Positions 1-9,833 of a stretch of DNA of 64,000 nt are shown here, piece after piece. Below the pieces are notes generated by a model, which searched no databases, was not told the DNA's origin, and saw nothing but the letters and a program-made list of their open reading frames with translations. Each line of letters starts with the position of its first letter. Positions within the stretch are counted from its first letter, which is position 1. A program made the translations under genes and the position numbers. The stretch comes from Bin87 sp965220105 (lineage in GTDB: Bacteria; Chloroflexota; Dehalococcoidia; Lucifugimonadales; UBA3495), in contig OZ244811.1 in assembly GCA_965220105.1 (NCBI GenBank), positions 4,278,001 to 4,342,000 of the forward strand, in the 5' to 3' direction.

Positions 1-2062
1 ATAGCGGGTTGATATCCAGTTCGGCCAACCGACCCTCCAGGTTAACCGCCATCCGCGAAACGTTCACCAGCGCGTCGGCCAGCGCGTCCACGTCGGCGGC
101 CGGCGCTCCCCGGAAACCCTGCAACAACCGCGCGCCTTTGACCTCGTCAATCATCTCCAGCGCGTCCTCTCGCGTGATGGGACACAGCCGCAACGCCACG
201 TCGTTGTAGACCTCGACCATCACGCCGCCGATGCCGAACAGCAGCACCGGCCCGAGTTGGGTATCGTAGGACACGCCCACGATGGTCTCCACCCCGGCGG
301 ACACCATCTCCTGCACCACCGCGCCTTCGATTCGAGCGCCCGCATCGTACCGCCCTGCGTTGGCCGCAACCTCGCTAAACGCTGCCCGAACATCGGCGGC
401 ATCCCGCAGGCCCAACCGGATCGCGCCAGCCTCGGTCTTGTGCAGTAGGTCCGCCGAATTCACCTTCAACACCACGGGATAACTCAATCGTTCTGCCGCC
501 GCTACCGCTGCGTCCGCATCGGCAGCCACCTCCTCCCGGGTGGTGGGCACGCCGAACGCCGCTACCAGCCCCTTGCTGTCGGGGGCGGATAGCGTGCTGC
601 CCGCCCCCGACAGTTGGCCCGCCGCTGCTTCCTGGTCAGGCGTCATCGGCTCTGCCGCGCCAAACCCGCGCCCCAACCGCTGGTCCCGCCATTCGTGGTA
701 GTCGTTCAGATACCGAACTCCGGCGGCCAGCTTGTCGGGCACGTAGAATACCGGTATCCCGGCCTCACGCAGCATGGGCAACCCCGACTCGGCTCCCCGC
801 GTGCCCGTCCACAGGAACGCCACCGGCTTGCCCCCGTCGTCCCGTTGCGCGATGACCTGGGTCGCCTGAGGGTCCGCCCCGGCCGACGCCACCACCAGCG
901 TGCCCACGTTCTCGTCATCCGCCATGTACGACATGATGGCTGGAAAATCGTCGCTGTTGGCAAACCCGGTTACGTCCGACGGATTGGCGGCCCAACCAAA
1001 CCCCTTCAGGATGCCGTTGATGCCGTCCCGTGACCGGTCCGACAGCGGCGGGAGATCCAGCCCAGCCTGCCCGAACATGTCGGCGGTCAGGCTGCTGATG
1101 CCGCCCGAATGTGACACCACCGCCACGCCCCGGTGCGGCGGTCGCTGGCTCCTTGCCAGTAGGTTCGACACCTGCAACAGGTCATCGTAGTCCTGCACCC
1201 GGATCACGCCGTACTGCGCGAACGCCGCGTCGTAACGGGCGTCAACTCCGGTGAGCGCTGCGGTGTGCGACCCGGCGGCCCGCGACCCCAGGTCCGAGCG
1301 GCCAATCTTGATTAGCACGATCGGCTTGCCCTTCTCGGCGGCCAGCCGCGCCACTTCGATGAACTTGCGCCCGTCCTTGAATCCCTCCACGAACCCGGCG
1401 ATAACCCGCGTGTCGTCGTCATCAATCAGGTAGCGCGCAAAATCGCAGAAGTCCAGGTCGGCCTCGTTGCCGGTGGACACGATGTAGGTGAACCCGATCC
1501 CCTCGTCCACTGCTCGCGTCAGGAACGGCCCGAACGCGGATGCGCCGCTCTGGCAGACCAGCCCGATGGGCCCGCTCAATCCTGCCGCTCCCCGCGACGA
1601 CGCGCTGGCCCAGATGTCATCCTTCAGGTTCGCCAGGACCAGGCAGTTCGGCCCGCTCACGCGCACCCCCGATTCCCGGGCGAACTCGCCCAACTCCACC
1701 TGCAACTCCCGCCGGTCGTCCTCCCCGCGTTCGGCAAAACCCGCCGATATGACGATGGCCGACTTCGCCCCCCTGGCGTGACTCTCCCGCAGCGTGTCCA
1801 GCACCGCGTGGTACGGCACCACGATGCCCACCACATCCGGCGCCTCGGGCAAATCCGACACCGATGCGTAGGCCGTCACCCCCTGAATCTTCTCATAACG
1901 CGGGTTCACCGGATACACGTTCACCCGGTCGGATGCCCCCATCGATGCGGCCAGAAACCGCCCGCCGTACTGCATCCGCGGCGTCGCGCCCACCACCGCG
2001 ATGGAACGGCGGTTCAACATCCGGTCAATGGATGCCAGTTGTGCATCGGTCCAAAATTCCAT
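1..2062 (-). CDS. acyl-CoA synthetase (NDP-forming), C-terminus cut by window edge
   Basis: This fused alpha/beta NDP-forming acyl-CoA synthetase interconverts acyl-CoA, ADP and Pi with free acid, CoA and ATP in the cytoplasm. The frame runs from ATG at 2062, with AGGAAGG about 6 nt upstream, to the window edge without a stop, giving 687 visible residues. The N-terminus is a CoA-binding Rossmann domain (RSIAVVGAT near residue 20), followed by a CoA-ligase domain (SGPNCLV, CQSGAS) and the SHTAALTG segment expected to hold the phosphorylated His. The visible end, ELDINPL, is the typical close of the ATP-grasp domain, so only about 15-25 residues are missing. It lies 68 nt downstream of a TPP enzyme on the same strand, so co-transcription is likely. 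The acyl substrate cannot be told from sequence. Confidence 0.9.
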   Translation of the reverse strand, partial: MEFWTDAQLASIDRMLNRRSIAVVGATPRMQYGGRFLAASMGASDRVNVYPVNPRYEKIQGVTAYASVSDLPEAPDVVGIVVPYHAVLDTLRESHARGAKSAIVISAGFAERGEDDRRELQVELGEFARESGVRVSGPNCLVLANLKDDIWASASSRGAAGLSGPIGLVCQSGASAFGPFLTRAVDEGIGFTYIVSTGNEADLDFCDFARYLIDDDDTRVIAGFVEGFKDGRKFIEVARLAAEKGKPIVLIKIGRSDLGSRAAGSHTAALTGVDARYDAAFAQYGVIRVQDYDDLLQVSNLLARSQRPPHRGVAVVSHSGGISSLTADMFGQAGLDLPPLSDRSRDGINGILKGFGWAANPSDVTGFANSDDFPAIMSYMADDENVGTLVVASAGADPQATQVIAQRDDGGKPVAFLWTGTRGAESGLPMLREAGIPVFYVPDKLAAGVRYLNDYHEWRDQRLGRGFGAAEPMTPDQEAAAGQLSGAGSTLSAPDSKGLVAAFGVPTTREEVAADADAAVAAAERLSYPVVLKVNSADLLHKTEAGAIRLGLRDAADVRAAFSEVAANAGRYDAGARIEGAVVQEMVSAGVETIVGVSYDTQLGPVLLFGIGGVMVEVYNDVALRLCPITREDALEMIDEVKGARLLQGFRGAPAADVDALADALVNVSRMAVNLEGRLAELDINPL

Positions 2063-2130
2063 CGTGCCCTTCCTGTTCGCGCCCCGGTGGGTCTCCCGTC
2101 GATCAGACGTCACGGCTCCATGCCGACGGC

Positions 2131-3849
2131 TTAGGTCTCTCCCGCCGTACGCAGGTCGGCCCGCCAGTCGTCCGGACTCGGCCCCCGGTCGATCAGCACG
2201 TCCACCACCGCCGGCAGTCCCGATGCCTGGGCTTGCCGCAGCGCGTCTGGCAGGTCCCGCGAGTCGGCTACCTGCACGCCGAAACACCCGAATCCCCGGG
2301 CCACCGCCGCGTTGTCCGTCTCGGCGAACTCCGATGCGATGTACTGGCCCGGCGCCTGGTGGTGCCGCACCATTCCCAATGCCCCGTCGTTGAAAACCAC
2401 GCAGATGATGGGCAGCTGGTACTGCATCGCCGTGGAAAGAGCGTTGACGGTCATCATGTACCCGCCGTCGCCAGTGACGCACACCACCTGTCGTCCCGGA
2501 TACGCAACCTGGAGGCCCACCGCCGCCGGCAATCCCCAACCCATGCCCGCCGTTCCGCCGGGACAGAAGAAGGTATGCGCTTGCTGCGACTGGTAAAAAT
2601 GCGCCATCCAGGTGCGGTTGTTCCCCGCGTCCAGCGAATAGATGGTGTCGGCCGGCATGGTCTCCTGCAGCAGCTTCACCACGCGCTGCGGCAGCGCCGG
2701 CGATGAGTCGGTGTGCAACCCGGCATCCTCGTAGAACGCGTCGTCCTCCTTGCGGTGCGGCAGCGCCGACGCCCACTCGCTCCGGTTGGCCGCCGTATCC
2801 CCTGCCGTCGCGTTGGATGCGTCCACCAACTGCCCCAGGATGCTGCCGGCGTCGCCGATGAGCCCCAGCTCCACCGGGAAGGTCCAGCCGGCGTTGCGGT
2901 CGTCGATGTCGATCTGGATGATGCGCTGCCCTCTCGGGTTGAAGACCGAAGGGCGCTCACGCACCGTGTCCTGGGGGCTCAGCTTGGCCCCCACCACCAG
3001 GACGGCATCGGCGTCGCCCACGGCCCGGTTGGCCGCCTCCTGGCCGTAGATACCCACCATGCCCACCGACAGCGGGTGGGTCTCCGCGATGGCCGACTTC
3101 CCCTTGTAGCTGGTGGCCACCGGAGCGTTCCACTGCTCGGCCAGCTGTTGCAGCAACCCGTGGGCTCCCGCCATGTGCACCCCGTTGCCGGCCACGATGA
3201 CCGGACGCTTCGACTGCGCCAGGATGTCGATGGCCTTCTCGATGTCCTGGGGCGCCGCCTGGGGCTTGGCCGTGTTCAGGTACCCCGCGGTGTCGTGAAT
3301 GAAGGGCGGTGACTCCACGTCCACCTCGCCGCTGATGGACGCCGTCCGCATGAGCAGGCAAGCCGGCCCGGGCCGCCCGCTGGTGGCGTGCTTGATGGCC
3401 AGCTGCGCCCCCAGCGCCGCCTCCTTGGGCGACGTCGCCAGGGTCGTGTACTTGGTCATCGACCGGAAGATGTTGTGCAGGTCGATGCTGCCGTACTCGC
3501 CGGCCCCCGACTGGTTCGCCGGATGCTGTCCCACCCCGCCGTCGGACGTGTCGGTGAACACCAGCATCGGACTGCTGCTGAGCATGGCCTCCATGATCCC
3601 GAAGGCGGCGTTGGAGCCCATGAAAAGGCCCTGGCCCATGATAACCGCCGGCTTCCCGGTCGCCCGGGCGTAGGCGTCTGCCATGATGGCCGCCGTCTGC
3701 TCGTGCCGCACCAGGTAGGTGTTGATAGTCCCTTCCTTGCCCACCAGCTGGGTGAAAATCTGACCCGTCCCGCCGCCTGGAATACCGAAAACGGCGTCGA
3801 TCCCCGCCTCTTCCAAAAATTGAACGATAAGCTCGTGAGCCTGGGGCAT
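2131..3849 (-). CDS. thiamine pyrophosphate-dependent enzyme, acetolactate synthase/benzoylformate decarboxylase-like
   Basis: A 572-residue member of the three-domain TPP enzyme family. The N-terminal Pyr domain has the catalytic Glu in RHEQTAAIMADAYARATG (near residue 49). A central domain with a GNGVH segment follows. The C-terminal PP domain carries the TPP/Mg motif GDGGYMMTVN ending in FNDGALG. The start at 3849 has AGGAGA 6 nt upstream. No small regulatory subunit of an acetolactate synthase and no ilvC or leu genes are nearby. A catabolic 2-ketoacid decarboxylase or a sulfoacetaldehyde or oxalyl-CoA type role is therefore as likely as branched-chain synthesis. The next gene downstream is an acyl-CoA synthetase. 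A second, diverged TPP enzyme lies at 8.1 kb. Confidence 0.85.
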   Translation of the reverse strand: MPQAHELIVQFLEEAGIDAVFGIPGGGTGQIFTQLVGKEGTINTYLVRHEQTAAIMADAYARATGKPAVIMGQGLFMGSNAAFGIMEAMLSSSPMLVFTDTSDGGVGQHPANQSGAGEYGSIDLHNIFRSMTKYTTLATSPKEAALGAQLAIKHATSGRPGPACLLMRTASISGEVDVESPPFIHDTAGYLNTAKPQAAPQDIEKAIDILAQSKRPVIVAGNGVHMAGAHGLLQQLAEQWNAPVATSYKGKSAIAETHPLSVGMVGIYGQEAANRAVGDADAVLVVGAKLSPQDTVRERPSVFNPRGQRIIQIDIDDRNAGWTFPVELGLIGDAGSILGQLVDASNATAGDTAANRSEWASALPHRKEDDAFYEDAGLHTDSSPALPQRVVKLLQETMPADTIYSLDAGNNRTWMAHFYQSQQAHTFFCPGGTAGMGWGLPAAVGLQVAYPGRQVVCVTGDGGYMMTVNALSTAMQYQLPIICVVFNDGALGMVRHHQAPGQYIASEFAETDNAAVARGFGCFGVQVADSRDLPDALRQAQASGLPAVVDVLIDRGPSPDDWRADLRTAGET

Positions 3850-4000
3850 GATGCTCTCCTAAACCTTGCGAAGTTGTGCAATCCGAACGTCGGCGCGCGC
3901 CCGCGGCGTCCGCCCACCATACATAACCGATGCAGATTGGGCCGATAATACCCGCCACCCACCACCCGGTCAACAAACCCCCGGTGTACCGCTCGCCCAA

Positions 4001-4009
4001 TGCTACAAT
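4001..4009 (+). promoter_or_regulatory. extended -10 promoter of the DNA methyltransferase gene
   Basis: TGC-TACAAT (hexamer 4004-4009) matches an extended -10 element. The ATG at 4017 begins only 8 nt after the hexamer, so a transcript starting at the usual distance would begin at or next to the start codon, suggesting a leaderless mRNA. No clear -35 box is visible, as is common for extended -10 promoters. Confidence 0.5.
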
Positions 4010-4016
4010 CAGCAGC

Positions 4017-6842
4017 ATGACCACTTTTCACCAAACTGAACCGACGGCAAACAACGCTCTGGCAGACCTGCTACGCCCCATGCTGCCCGACTGCCAGGTG
4101 CGTTCCGAACAGACCCAGACCATCATCGACCACCCCGGCCAACACGGGGACGTCCTGGTCACCGCCATCGGGCGTTCACCCGTATTCCTGGAAGCCGAAT
4201 ACGATCCCGCCCCGGAGGCAGAACTCGACGCCGGCAAACGTCTCGGCGTAGGCGTCCATGGAGAACCACGCACCGTCGAGGCCGCTATCGCTCTGCGATA
4301 TCCCGTAGCAATAGCCGGTGCTTACAACCTTCACGAATCCCTTGCCGCAGTCGAACTGTCCTACTGTGTCCTTTACGAAGATGGCAGCCGATTCCCCCAG
4401 TCCGGTTGGCTAACCGGCTCCGTGACCGACCTGGCCGACCTGGTCCGCCTGGTGTCCGTCCCTCAGAAGGCCGTGGACAAGGCCGCCGATACGCTCCAGA
4501 AAGCCATCGATGATGCAACCAGCATTCTGAACCAGATGCCCCAGTCCCGGCCCGACATCAGCCCGGCCATCGCCAAACGCCTGAACATGTCCGACGTCCC
4601 TCAGATGCGTCGAATGGCTTGCGCCATCATCGCCAACGCGATGCTCTTCCACGAACGCCTCGCCGGACGCCACGGTATCAAACCTCTGCAACAGGTTTGC
4701 GGCGCCGGCGTGGAAAACCCGCAGCTCGAAATCCTGGAAGCCTGGGAAAGTATCCTCCAAATCAACTACCTGGACGTCTTTGATATCGCCCGGGCCATCG
4801 TCTCCGAATTGCCCACCCAGGAAGGAGCCCAAATCCTCCGGCTCATCAGCTTCCACGTGTTGCAAATCGCCGCCGACGGAATCAACAACGACCACGATCT
4901 CACCGGACGCGTTTTCCAGCGCCTCATCGCCGATCGCAAATACCTCGCTACCTACTACACTTTGCCTGCTTCCGCATTCCTCCTCGCTGGTCTTGCCGTC
5001 GGCAAGATGGACGTGGATTGGTCCAACCTGGACGCCATCGGCCAACTCCGTATCGCTGACTTCGCCTGCGGAACCGGGGCCCTTCTGTCTGCGGTTACCG
5101 AACAGATCACCTCGCGCTTTGAACGCAACGGCGGCGACGTGACCAAACTGCATCCGATAATGATGGAACGAGTCCTATACGGCTGCGACGTCATGCCCTC
5201 CGCCGTACACATCACCGGCTCCACTCTGGCCGGCCTGCAACCCAGCGTCGGGTTCAGCAAGACCAACCTGACTACCATGCCCTACGGCCGCCAGCCCGAC
5301 GGCAGTGTAGCAATCGGCTCGCTGGAGTTATTGGGCCCGAACTCCCCATTAGCCAAGCAAGTTCCCGATGAAAGCCTCGATCTGGTGATAATGAACCCCC
5401 CTTTCACTCGTGCGACCAATCACGAAGGTTCCCACGCCACGGTGACCAACCCGGTTTTCGCAGCCTTCAACGCTACGCCCGCTGATCAAACGGCTATGGG
5501 CAAAAGGATCAACCGATTGGGCAAAGGTACCTGCTACCACGGGAATGCCGGTATCTCGTCGGCATTTGTTGCTTTGGCGGATCGCAAACTCGAACCCGGC
5601 GGAGTGTTGGCACTGGTGTTGCCGTTGTCCGTCGCCTCCGGTTTGTCATGGCGAGGCGTCCGCCAATTGTTGGCTGCCCAATACGACGAGGTGCAGGTCC
5701 TGAGCATCGCACAGAACGGGCACCAAATGTCCTTTTCGTCCGATACGGGCATGGCCGAGTGTCTGGTCGTAGCGCGGAAGGTGCTCCACGGGGAACCTGC
5801 TGGTGACAATATCCGTTTCGCATCGTTCGACCAACGTCCTTCCGGATTCCCGGACTCTGCGGAAGTGTCCCGCCAGATTCGGGCAATGAAGTCGGTTCGT
5901 AGGATCGAAGACGGCCCATACAGTGGTACCCCATTGAGAGTTGGTGATGGCGCGGTGGGGGAAATTGTTACACACCAACCAAAAGCCGTTGTCGGCAATT
6001 GGGGATCGGTACGTTTGAGGGATTTCGCGCTAGCGCAAACGGCGCACTGCCTGACCATTGGTGAACTCTGGCTGCCAGCCCAACCACGGACTTTTAAACA
6101 TCCGACGTGCCCGTTAGATGGTATCGGGTACCTGGGATTTGTGCATCGAGACATCACCGGTCCTGTCCCACGTGGACCTTTTGACAAAGCCCCTCCTCGC
6201 CCCACATCTACTTATCCCGCCTTGTGGAATCATGATGCCAAAAAAGAAACTCGCATAGTTTGTGAACCGGACTCACAATTGCAGGTGCGTTCTCAAATGG
6301 AGGGCAAAGCGGCTGAGGTTTGGGCTACCGCATCGAAAGCCCACATCAATTTGGAATTCACTATGGGGTCCCAGGCGTTGGCTGTGGCTTTCACCGACCG
6401 AGCGACCATTGGAGGGGTGGTTTGGCCGAATGTGTTATGGAATCAAACCAATTTCGATCACACTTTCTCGATCTGGGTCAACAGCACCTTGGGACTACTG
6501 ACCTATTGGTGGCATTCCAACCGTCAACAGTCCAGCAAAATTAGATTGACCATCCGCTCCGCCGAATCTCTCCCCGTCCTCGATTTCCGCACGCTCTCCG
6601 ACGAGCAACTCGCCACTGCCCAGGACATCTTCGACGATTTTCGCGGACGCGACCTGATGCCGGCCTACCTGGCCGACGCCGACCGCAACCGCGCCCTGCT
6701 GGACCGTCGCGTCGTCTGCGACCTCCTCGGCTTCGACGATGCAACCTACCGAGGCGTTGGCCGCCTGGCCCAAAAATGGTGCGCCGAGCCGAGCGTCCAC
6801 GGCGGCAAGACCCGGCCCAAGGACGCCACATACGTGGAGTAG
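4017..6842 (+). CDS. large N6-adenine DNA methyltransferase with possible N-terminal nuclease motif (type IIG-like)
   Basis: The protein has 941 residues from ATG 4017. Motif I of an SAM-dependent methyltransferase is FACGTGALL (from residue 349) and motif IV is NPPF (residues 460-463), which marks an amino-methyltransferase of the N6-adenine type. A helical segment precedes motif I and a long C-terminal part, possibly target recognition, follows. Near the N-terminus, D45 and E59-x-E61 in a predicted strand context resemble a PD-(D/E)XK arrangement with an ExE variant, so a combined restriction-modification enzyme is possible but unproven. No separate restriction or specificity gene is adjacent. 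A start further upstream would overlap the promoter, and the ATG at 4017 lacks a ribosome site, consistent with leaderless translation. Methyltransferase identity is firm; the nuclease is speculative. Confidence 0.8.
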   Translation: MTTFHQTEPTANNALADLLRPMLPDCQVRSEQTQTIIDHPGQHGDVLVTAIGRSPVFLEAEYDPAPEAELDAGKRLGVGVHGEPRTVEAAIALRYPVAIAGAYNLHESLAAVELSYCVLYEDGSRFPQSGWLTGSVTDLADLVRLVSVPQKAVDKAADTLQKAIDDATSILNQMPQSRPDISPAIAKRLNMSDVPQMRRMACAIIANAMLFHERLAGRHGIKPLQQVCGAGVENPQLEILEAWESILQINYLDVFDIARAIVSELPTQEGAQILRLISFHVLQIAADGINNDHDLTGRVFQRLIADRKYLATYYTLPASAFLLAGLAVGKMDVDWSNLDAIGQLRIADFACGTGALLSAVTEQITSRFERNGGDVTKLHPIMMERVLYGCDVMPSAVHITGSTLAGLQPSVGFSKTNLTTMPYGRQPDGSVAIGSLELLGPNSPLAKQVPDESLDLVIMNPPFTRATNHEGSHATVTNPVFAAFNATPADQTAMGKRINRLGKGTCYHGNAGISSAFVALADRKLEPGGVLALVLPLSVASGLSWRGVRQLLAAQYDEVQVLSIAQNGHQMSFSSDTGMAECLVVARKVLHGEPAGDNIRFASFDQRPSGFPDSAEVSRQIRAMKSVRRIEDGPYSGTPLRVGDGAVGEIVTHQPKAVVGNWGSVRLRDFALAQTAHCLTIGELWLPAQPRTFKHPTCPLDGIGYLGFVHRDITGPVPRGPFDKAPPRPTSTYPALWNHDAKKETRIVCEPDSQLQVRSQMEGKAAEVWATASKAHINLEFTMGSQALAVAFTDRATIGGVVWPNVLWNQTNFDHTFSIWVNSTLGLLTYWWHSNRQQSSKIRLTIRSAESLPVLDFRTLSDEQLATAQDIFDDFRGRDLMPAYLADADRNRALLDRRVVCDLLGFDDATYRGVGRLAQKWCAEPSVHGGKTRPKDATYVE

Positions 6843-6978
6843 AGACTCCACCATCGCGCGCCGTGAAATTCGCAGGTGGCTGCGGGAGTCAGACGAGGGC
6901 AAGGTTGTGGAGGAAGTGGTCGGCAAGCTGCTGGCCGGCGGGTGACATGATTTCAACTATCAGACGGATGCAACTGCA

Positions 6979-7647
6979 ATGCGCGGCGATGTAATTGGAG
7001 TCCTACTCGTTATAGCGGCGATCTTGGGCTTGGGCATTATTGCCACCGCGATCGTTGCAGAATGGGGCCTCAAGACAGACGATTTCCATAAAGTCGCCAC
7101 TATCGTGCAATCGGTCGCCGCAGTCTCTGCGGTGGGGTTGGGCGCCTTGTTCGCCTACCGCAATTCGCTCCTTTTCAGAACATTCCAACCCCACATAACC
7201 ATCACCCACGCTGTGTCGCATCGCCTCGTTGGAACGCAGTACATCCACCTCGCGGTGGCCGCTACCTTGCACAACAGTTCGCGGGTCAAGGTGGAAATCC
7301 GGGAAGGGGGATTCCGGTTGGCGCAAGTATCCCCCATTGACGATCAACGATTGCTAAATTTGCATCGATTCGCTTTTCCCCCTGACGGGCCCGACGACGC
7401 CAACGAGGTGCCCCATATCCCGTGGCCGTTGCTGGACGAAGTGCGCTGCGCCACCGAAACTGAAGCATTGGTAATCGAACCGGGTGAGACGCACCTGGAA
7501 ACCGCTGAGTTCATCATTTCGTCACAGGTGAAGTCGGTGTTACTATATTCTTACTTCTACAATTCCTTACCGACCGCTTCCAATGGCGCCGCCACGGTTT
7601 GGGAAGCCACCACACCATACGATATCGGTTCACTCCCTGAACCATAG
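6979..7647 (+). CDS. hypothetical membrane protein with two N-terminal helices
   Basis: A 222-residue protein of no family I recognise. It has two hydrophobic segments, about residues 5-27 (VLLVIAAILGLGIIATAIV) and 42-60 (VQSVAAVSAVGLGALFAYR). A soluble domain of about 155 residues, predicted to be beta-rich, follows. It lies 136 nt after the methyltransferase on the same strand and precedes a small protein with a strong ribosome site. The three may form one accessory unit. No ribosome site is obvious at ATG 6979. Function unknown. Confidence 0.6.
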   Translation: MRGDVIGVLLVIAAILGLGIIATAIVAEWGLKTDDFHKVATIVQSVAAVSAVGLGALFAYRNSLLFRTFQPHITITHAVSHRLVGTQYIHLAVAATLHNSSRVKVEIREGGFRLAQVSPIDDQRLLNLHRFAFPPDGPDDANEVPHIPWPLLDEVRCATETEALVIEPGETHLETAEFIISSQVKSVLLYSYFYNSLPTASNGAATVWEATTPYDIGSLPEP

Positions 7648-7668
7648 CAACGGGATTCAGGAGGTCAT

Positions 7669-7911
7669 ATGTCCAGCAGTAAAAACCGGTGGGAAAATAA
7701 ACGCAAAGGTAGCGAAGATCTGAAAGGACTCCGCCGGGCTCGTCGCTTTAGCGGGACCGTTGCACGCGAATTCGGTCCCAAACCGTGGGCGTCGGGCGAG
7801 CCGCCAGGTGGGGCGATCAGCGACGCCCCAAATACTCCGGGCCCTGCCACCGACTCCACCGCCGACGCCCCGGGCTCCCAAAGTCAGGAATCTTCAACGA
7901 GTTCAGAATAA
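7669..7911 (+). CDS. small hydrophilic low-complexity protein
   Basis: An 80-residue frame starts at ATG 7669 with a strong AGGAGG 4-5 nt upstream, which is the main evidence that it is real. The N-terminal 45 residues are rich in Lys and Arg (NRWENKRKGSEDLKGLRRARR). The remainder is rich in Pro, Ser, Thr and Ala and is probably disordered. It begins 21 nt after the membrane protein gene, so the two are likely co-transcribed. No family is recognised. Confidence 0.5.
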   Translation: MSSSKNRWENKRKGSEDLKGLRRARRFSGTVAREFGPKPWASGEPPGGAISDAPNTPGPATDSTADAPGSQSQESSTSSE

Positions 7912-8108
7912 ACGGGTATTCACCTACACCCCAACGCTCTCCCCCCTACCCAGACCCGTCGCCCGGTTGACCCCGCCGCCCGCCTGCCCTATCATCCGGG
8001 CCATATCGGAGCGGCCCTGGGTGGTGGGGTTCTCAACGTGAGGTGGCACGCCGCTCCGCCTGTACGGACCAGTACGGGACGCGATAGTACACAAAGTGAG
8101 GTGTCGCC

Positions 8109-9791
8109 ATGCGTGGAGCCGAAGCCGTCGTCAAAGCCCTGGAACAGGAAGGCATACGTTACATAACCGGGTTCTCCGGCGGTGGCCTCGCCCCGCTCTG
8201 GGGCCCCCTCCGCCAATCGAACATTCGACCCTTTGCCGCGCGCAACGAACGCCTGGGCGTCGAAATCGCCGACGGCTACGCTCGCGCCACCGGCGAGGTT
8301 GGCGTCGCCATGACCGGCACCGGCCCGGGCGCCACCAACTGCCTTACCGCCGTTGCCGGCTGTTACGCCGACAACATCCCCGTGCTGCTGCTGATGGGGC
8401 AACACCCGATGCGGAACCTGGGCCAGGAGTGGCAACAGGAAGTCTCGGCCAGCATTTTCGATGGACTCTGCAAGTGGCGCGGCGCGCTCACCAAGGTTGA
8501 GGACATCCCGCAGGTGATGCGACGGGCGTTCACCGCCCTGCGGTCTGGCTCGCCGGGGCCGGTGGTCCTGGAAATGCACCAGGACGTCCTGACTGCCGAG
8601 GCCGCCGACGACATCATGGCCTACACTCCCGTGGGCACCCCCGGCAAGGCCGGCCCGTCCGATGCCGATGTGGCCCGGGCTGCTGATCTGCTGGTCAACG
8701 CCAACCTGCCCGTGCTCAACGCCGGTGGCGGAGCCATGTCCGCCGGCGCCGCCGATGAGGTCATGGAACTTGCTGAGCTGCTGTCCATGCCGGTGGCCAC
8801 CACCATCATGGGCAAGGGTATCTTCCCTGAAAACCATCCCCTGTCCCTGGGCGGCGGCGTCTATCCGCGCAGTCGGTACGCCTCCGGCGCCGCCCTGCAG
8901 ATCAACCGCAGGGCCGACGTGGTGCTCGCCGTGGGCAACTCCTTCCGCCAGCCCAACGGCACCGATGGCCGCCCCATCCCGGCGGGTGTCAGCATCATCC
9001 ACGTCAACGCCGACGCTGGCGACCTCAACAAGACCTACCAGGTTGACGTGCCCATTCTCGCCGACGCCAAGCTGGCCCTGCGCGCCATCATCGACGCGGT
9101 GCGAGAGCGTATCGGCCCGAACGGCGGGGGCATCAAAAGCGAACTCACGGAGGAAATCCGGGCCTGCCACGAGAAGCACAACGCCGAGTGGATGCCCCGC
9201 TTCACCGATCCGGAGACGCCCACCAACGGCTATCGGGTCATCTACGAACTCCAGCAGCTCATCGACCCCGACCACACTATCGCCCTCCACGACGCCGGCG
9301 GCAGCCGCGGTTACATGGTCCCCTTCTGGGAGACCACGCGCCCGCGCAACTTCGTCGCCATGGGCGGCATGGCAGCCATGGGCTGGTCCGTGGGCGCCGC
9401 CATCGGCACCAAGCTGGGCCGTCCCGACGACCTGGTGGTGCACCTCCTCGGTGATGCCTCCTTCGGCATGACCGGCATGGAAGTGGAGACCGCCGCCAGG
9501 ATGGGCCTGGGCGTGCTCACCGTGGTTATTAACAACGGGGGTATCGGCGGCGGCATGATGGGCATGGAAAACCCGGCCGGCACGCCTCCCGAAATGGCGA
9601 TCCTGGGCGGCAATTTCAGCGTGGTTGCTGAGGGGCTGGGCGCCTGGTCGGAACGCGTGGAGCGCCCCGACGACATCCGCCCCGCCTTCGAGCGCGCCAT
9701 CCGCGCCACCCAGGAGGGTCAACCGGCCCTGGTCGAGGTGATGATTCGCCCGCTGCCCACGCCCGAACTCCCGGACGACTGGTCGCTGTAG
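8109..9791 (+). CDS. thiamine pyrophosphate-dependent enzyme (second copy, diverged)
   Basis: A 560-residue TPP enzyme with the family's three domains. The Pyr domain carries the catalytic Glu in the segment ARNERLGVEIADGYARATG, the middle domain has LNAGGGAMSAG, and the PP domain has GDASFGMTGMEVE ending in INNGGIGGG. The PP-domain start is GDA rather than the usual GDG. It differs strongly from the enzyme at 2.1-3.8 kb and is not a recent duplicate. The acetamidase/formamidase gene starts 43 nt downstream on the same strand. This pairing suggests a catabolic pathway yielding a simple amide, not branched-chain amino-acid synthesis. The substrate cannot be assigned. Confidence 0.85.
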   Translation: MRGAEAVVKALEQEGIRYITGFSGGGLAPLWGPLRQSNIRPFAARNERLGVEIADGYARATGEVGVAMTGTGPGATNCLTAVAGCYADNIPVLLLMGQHPMRNLGQEWQQEVSASIFDGLCKWRGALTKVEDIPQVMRRAFTALRSGSPGPVVLEMHQDVLTAEAADDIMAYTPVGTPGKAGPSDADVARAADLLVNANLPVLNAGGGAMSAGAADEVMELAELLSMPVATTIMGKGIFPENHPLSLGGGVYPRSRYASGAALQINRRADVVLAVGNSFRQPNGTDGRPIPAGVSIIHVNADAGDLNKTYQVDVPILADAKLALRAIIDAVRERIGPNGGGIKSELTEEIRACHEKHNAEWMPRFTDPETPTNGYRVIYELQQLIDPDHTIALHDAGGSRGYMVPFWETTRPRNFVAMGGMAAMGWSVGAAIGTKLGRPDDLVVHLLGDASFGMTGMEVETAARMGLGVLTVVINNGGIGGGMMGMENPAGTPPEMAILGGNFSVVAEGLGAWSERVERPDDIRPAFERAIRATQEGQPALVEVMIRPLPTPELPDDWSL

Positions 9792-9833
9792 TCGACTTTC
9801 ACCATATGCACGCCGCCGTCTGGAGGCAACCTC

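Noticed and set aside
2957..4024. Membrane-like start (MLLIVALGERYTGG) on the minus strand before the first TPP gene
   Set aside because: It overlaps the methyltransferase promoter region, continues as a shadow frame through the TPP gene, and has no ribosome site.
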